The notes under the pieces were generated by a model. That model was not told where the DNA came from, made no database searches, and was given only the letters and a program-made list of their open reading frames with translations. A DNA stretch of 64,000 nucleotides from Sipunculus nudus (Eukaryota; Annelida; Sipuncula; Golfingiida; Sipunculidae). Location of the stretch: assembly GCA_026874595.1 (NCBI GenBank), contig CM049317.1:13942882-14006881 (forward strand). Reading direction: 5' to 3'. Below, piece by piece: positions 60,667-64,000 of the stretch. A program made the translations under genes and the position numbers. Numbering within the stretch: the stretch's first letter is position 1; every line of letters begins with the position of its first letter.

Positions 60667-60775
60667 ATGGTGACGCCTAAAGCTACCAAACAAAGAAAAA
60701 GTAACAATACCAAATGGGTCCCGCACGAGCGTCAGTTATTAGATGATATCATATTCACGATGCATGAAACTCAAA
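60667..60775 (+). CDS. Candidate coding exon, unknown nuclear-type protein
   Basis: ACTTATTTTCCAG is followed by ATGGTGACG and a frame of 36 codons plus 1 nt, ending at a fair donor (CTCAAA then GTAAGA): MVTPKATKQRKSNNTKWVPH then ERQLLDDIIFTMHETQ. Codon composition and CpG content differ from the flanking repeats. A basic start followed by KWVPHERQLLDDII recalls Myb/SANT-like or transposase-derived DNA-binding helices, but no family is assigned. A MITE begins 33 bp after the donor. No partner exon is found in the window. Confidence 0.35.
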
Positions 60776-60808
60776 GTAAGAACAATTTGCTCCAACATCT
60801 GCTCTTCC

Positions 60809-61083
60809 TTAAAAGGGCCCAATCACCTTTCTGGCCTTAAAATACTAAAGGTAACCCCTTGGAGCTTTTATAAAAATAAGCTAGAAATGTGGATACGACC
60901 GCACACAGGCTGCTTGTTTTGTTTATATCAATGTGTTTATAATATGTAGGGGCCTGCCAAAATAAAACAAATTCAACAAGGGTACCTGGCAGCAAGTCCG
61001 ATAAGCCAGATCTTTGCAAATGACGTTTTGCAACAAGTGACCTTTCTACCTCCGCATATATGCAACCTACCACCTTAGGTTAC
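60809..61083. mobile_element. TTAA-flanked MITE Z, copy 3, truncated
   Basis: Starts TTAAAAGGGCCCAATCACC and follows copies 1 and 2 through CAGGCTGCTTGTTTTG to CTACCACCTTAGGTTAC, then stops at the junction with the repeat beginning near 61084. The right half is missing. Confidence 0.55.
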
Positions 61084-61690
61084 AGCACCTCAGCGGCACG
61101 GGGGGATATAGTGATAAACTCTGTCCGTCTGTTCAAAATTTTATGCGACGCGATATCTCAATAGGTTTTTCTCAGATCTACTTTAAATTGTAGTAGCAGG
61201 TGTAGAGATGATTAGGGTTTTGGTCACGCTTGAATGATTTTTGTATTTTTTTAATTTTTTTAATGCAAAATTTTAACATTTCATATGCGACGCGATATCC
61301 CAAAAGTTTTACTCGGATCTTCTTCTGATTGTAGTAGCAGGTTATCTTATGGGTCTCCAAAGCTTTAGGTTTTGGTCACACTTGAATGATTATTGGATTT
61401 TTTTAAATGAATTTTTTAAACAAAATTTATACATATCATATCTCAAAAAGGTTCACTCAGACCTACTTCTGATTGTAGTAGCAGGTGTATCTTATGGGTA
61501 GAGCTGATTAGGTTTTTTCACACTTGAATGATTTTTGGGATTTTTTAAATGATTTTTTACACAAAATGTTTTAATTTCATATGTGACACTATTTCTAATA
61601 AAAAGTCTGTCCGTCTGATGGTGTTAACTTATAGTGTCGCTGCAATACTTTTTGGTGTCTCCGCTATAAGTTACGAGGAATACGATGGAT
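61084..61690 (+). repeat. Headed repeat with three ~150-bp tandem units
   Basis: The head GCACCTCAGCGGCACGGGG and CTGTCCGTCTG is followed by three units marked by GCGACGCGATATCTCAATAGG, GATTGTAGTAGCAGGTGTA and CACTTGAATGATTTTTGG. It ends GTCTGTCCGTCTGATGG and GTGTCTCCGCTATAAG. Non-coding. It truncates MITE Z copy 3, so it is the younger insertion. Confidence 0.55.
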
Positions 61691-61718
61691 TTTGATTAAA
61701 CTCAACTGAAATATTAAT

Positions 61719-63760
61719 TGTATCCGCCAAAACAGAGTTTTGCGGATACTATGTTTTCAGCTGCAAGCCGCCGCCGCCGCCGCGTAGGTTTCCGGAGAAC
61801 TCCTCCGTAACCGCTGGGCGGAATTTTACGAAACCTGGGATTATGTTCGGGTCACATGTGAACTGCTGCGCCCCGATTTTGTTTTGACCTCTGACCTTTC
61901 CTCTGCGCTCTGCGTCCGTTTGTGCGTCTGTTTCCACACATAAACCCACATATCTCGGGAACCATTTGACCGATCAGGAAAATTTTTTTGCACAAATGTA
62001 GCCCTTGGAGAGCTTTATAACATACACAAAAAATGGTGGCGCAACCTACAACCATGTTTGCACAGTGTCCATCTGTTCATCTGCCTTAGGTTAAAATCAC
62101 TCATATCTCTGCAGTGACTTGACAAAATTATCTGAAATTTGGCAAGTGTATACATCCTGGATGGCTTTTCTGATTTTGTGACAGGTGGCGCCACCTACAT
62201 TCACGTTTACGCTGCAGACATCCAAGCTCATATCTCGGGAACCGTTTGACCGATCAGGAAAATTTTTTTGCACAAATGTAGCCCTTGGAGAGCTTTATAA
62301 CATACACAAAAAATGGTGGTGCCACCTGCAACCATGTTTGCACAGTGTCCATCTGTTCGTCTGCCTTGGGTTAAAATCACTCATATCTCTGCAGTGACTT
62401 GACTAATTCACCTGAAATTTGGCATGCGTATACATCCTGGATAGCTTTTCTGATTTTTTGACAGGTGGCGCCACCTACATTCACGTTTACGCTGCAGACA
62501 TCCAAGCTCATATCCTGGGAACCGTTTGACGGATCTGGAAATTTTTTTTGCACAAATGTAGCCCTTGGAGAGCTTTATAACATACACAAAAAATGGTGGT
62601 GCCACCTGCAACCAAGTTTGCACAGTGTCCATCTGTTCGTCTGCCTTGGGTTAAAATCACTCATATCTCTGCAGTGACTTGACTAATTCACCTGAAATTT
62701 GGATTGCGTATACATCCTGGATAGCTTTTCTGATTTTTTGACAGGTGGCGCCACCTACATTCACGTTTACGCTGCAGACATCCAAGCTCATATCCTGGGA
62801 ACCGTTTGACGGATCAGGAAAATTTTTTTTGCACAAATGTAGCCCTTGGAGAGCTTTATAACATACACAAAAAATGGTGGCGCCACCTGCAACCATGTTT
62901 GCACAGTGTCCATCTGTTTGTTTGCATTGGGTTAAAATCACTCATATCTCTGCAGTGACTTGACTAATTCACCTGAAATTCGGCATGCGTATACATCCTG
63001 GATAGCTTTTCTGATTTTATGACAGGTGGCGCCACCTACATTCACGTTTACGCTGCAGACATCCAAGCTCATATCTCGGGAACCATTTGACCGATCAGGA
63101 AAATTTTTTTGCACAAATGTAGCCCTTGGAGAGCTTTATAACATACGCAAACCACCTGCACTGTAGCCACCTGCAGCCATTTTTGCACAGCTCCTGTCTG
63201 TTTGTCTGCCATGGGATAAAATCACTCATATCTCGGCAGTGGTTTGACATATCTGGCTAAAATTTTGCAGGTTTATACATCCCCGACAACTCTCTTGATT
63301 TTATGACAGGTGGAGCCACCCGCATTCTAGTTTATGCAGCAGACTTCCAAGCTCATATCTTGGGAACCGTTTGACCGATTGGGCCAAAGTTTTGCATGTG
63401 TATAGTTCTCACATAGCTCTTTATCATACGCAAAACTGGTGCCGTCACCTGCAACCATTTTTGCTCAGCGTCCATCTGATTGTCTGCCACAGGCTAAATC
63501 ACTCATGTACATGTAGTGGTTTGAATTATCTGCCTTAAATTTTGCATATGTATACTCTGGGACGGCCCTCTGGATTTTGTGTGTGGGGGGGGGGGGGGGG
63601 GGGGTGGCAACCTTCATACACAATTTGGCTGCAGACATCCATGCTAATATGCAACACTTCACTCTATTTCCCCTTGCCACTTAATCCATGCCTCACTTCA
63701 CCCGTTCCACTCTGATTTAGGCGGATACACGTAGTCGCTTGTCGACTACCCGTATTCTAG
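61719..63760 (+). mobile_element. Helentron-like element H, copy 3
   Basis: Same ends as copy 2: 5' hairpin GTATCCGCC...GCGGATAC from 61720, GCCGCCGCCGCCGCCG and GGTTTCCGGAGAACTCC head block, and 3' GGCGGATACACGTAGTCGC with hairpin partner GACTACCCGTATTCTAG ending at 63760. Five tandem boundaries at 62181, 62461, 62741, 63022 and 63306 give a period of 280-284 bp. A G-run at 63585-63604 lies in the last block. The head also holds GACCTCTGACCTTTCC. Confidence 0.7.
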
Positions 63761-64000
63761 TTAATATAATATCTGGCCTAATTTTGATTTCGAGCAAAAT
63801 CCACGCATACCGGTATTTAATAAGATCAAAGGTCACCAAACTGGTGGCACCATGGTGAGTTACCTAAAATCTTATGGATTTTCATGAAATTCAGTATACA
63901 TATTTACCAATAGAGTTTCTCACCTGAATTATATTCTCATAAAAATTCACGCATATTTAATGAGATAAGAGGTCACAAGATACACAAAGCGCGTATTATG
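63761..64000. other. Window edge, nothing defined
   Basis: Short tail with GATCAAAGGTCACCAAACTGG and GGTGGCACCATGG, suggesting another related repeat begins here. No exon is supportable. Confidence 0.3.

Noticed and set aside
57559-63000. About fifteen similar 60-97 codon frames (MVAGGATTFAYDEELCEIY type)
   Set aside because: They are the same reading frame through successive ~277-bp H repeat units, broken at each unit. They have no conserved start or stop context and no protein-level signature, so they are not a gene family.
57421-63760. CRISPR-like array
   Set aside because: Units are ~277 bp and contiguous without spacers, in a eukaryotic context.

Overview
The window is animal genomic DNA: AT-rich, gene-poor, with small exons separated by kilobase introns (GT-AG, plus one likely GC-AG) and a dense layer of nested non-autonomous repeats. 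The repeat heads built on CGTCCGTC tracts, the tandem-cored elements and the WxxW secreted-protein domain fit a marine bivalve mollusc. That assignment is inference; no species is claimed.

Host genes. (1) + strand, 4430-9014: the 3' half of an unrecognised intracellular protein, five exons, 168 residues, all exon phases consistent, probable GC-AG last intron and a poly(A) signal at 9213. (2) - strand, 25838-19378: a complete six-exon gene of 344 residues with a KH RNA-binding domain and a C-terminal CHORD-like zinc module (C-x2-C, C-x2-HPG, WSCC, GC-x2-C). (3) - strand, 54843-48074: the 3' part of a secreted trypsin-like protease ending in a Mucin2_WxxW domain; a 3.7-kb palindrome lies in one of its introns. 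(4) Isolated candidate exons at 11069, 27643, 36456 and 60667.

Layout. 1-3642 is the 3' part of a decayed Ty3/Gypsy element with its 3' LTR. 3643-9240 is gene 1 with small MITEs in its introns. 12480-19260 is a three-level nest: a Helentron-like element with a tandem core (H) is split by element X, which is split by element Y. 19378-25838 is the KH gene, carrying a pogo/Tigger-like MITE and a TTAA-flanked MITE in intron 2. 28406-32408 is an inverted second copy of X, which preserves the site that is empty of Y. 36.4-40.2 kb holds a CpG-rich promoter with a first exon, a tRNA-derived SINE, a decayed Merlin transposon, a GC-rich minisatellite and a fold-back element. 43.4-45.9 kb holds further Y copies. 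48.1-54.8 kb is the protease gene. 55.2-63.8 kb is almost wholly tandem-cored repeats, including two complete H elements.

The most novel material is the H family. It has a dimeric ~277-bp higher-order repeat built from ~138-bp monomers, each opened by the palindrome GGTGGCGCCACC, between Helentron-type ends. The related Y family carries arrays of perfect DR1 nuclear-receptor-like sites, and at least five families share one modular head plan.
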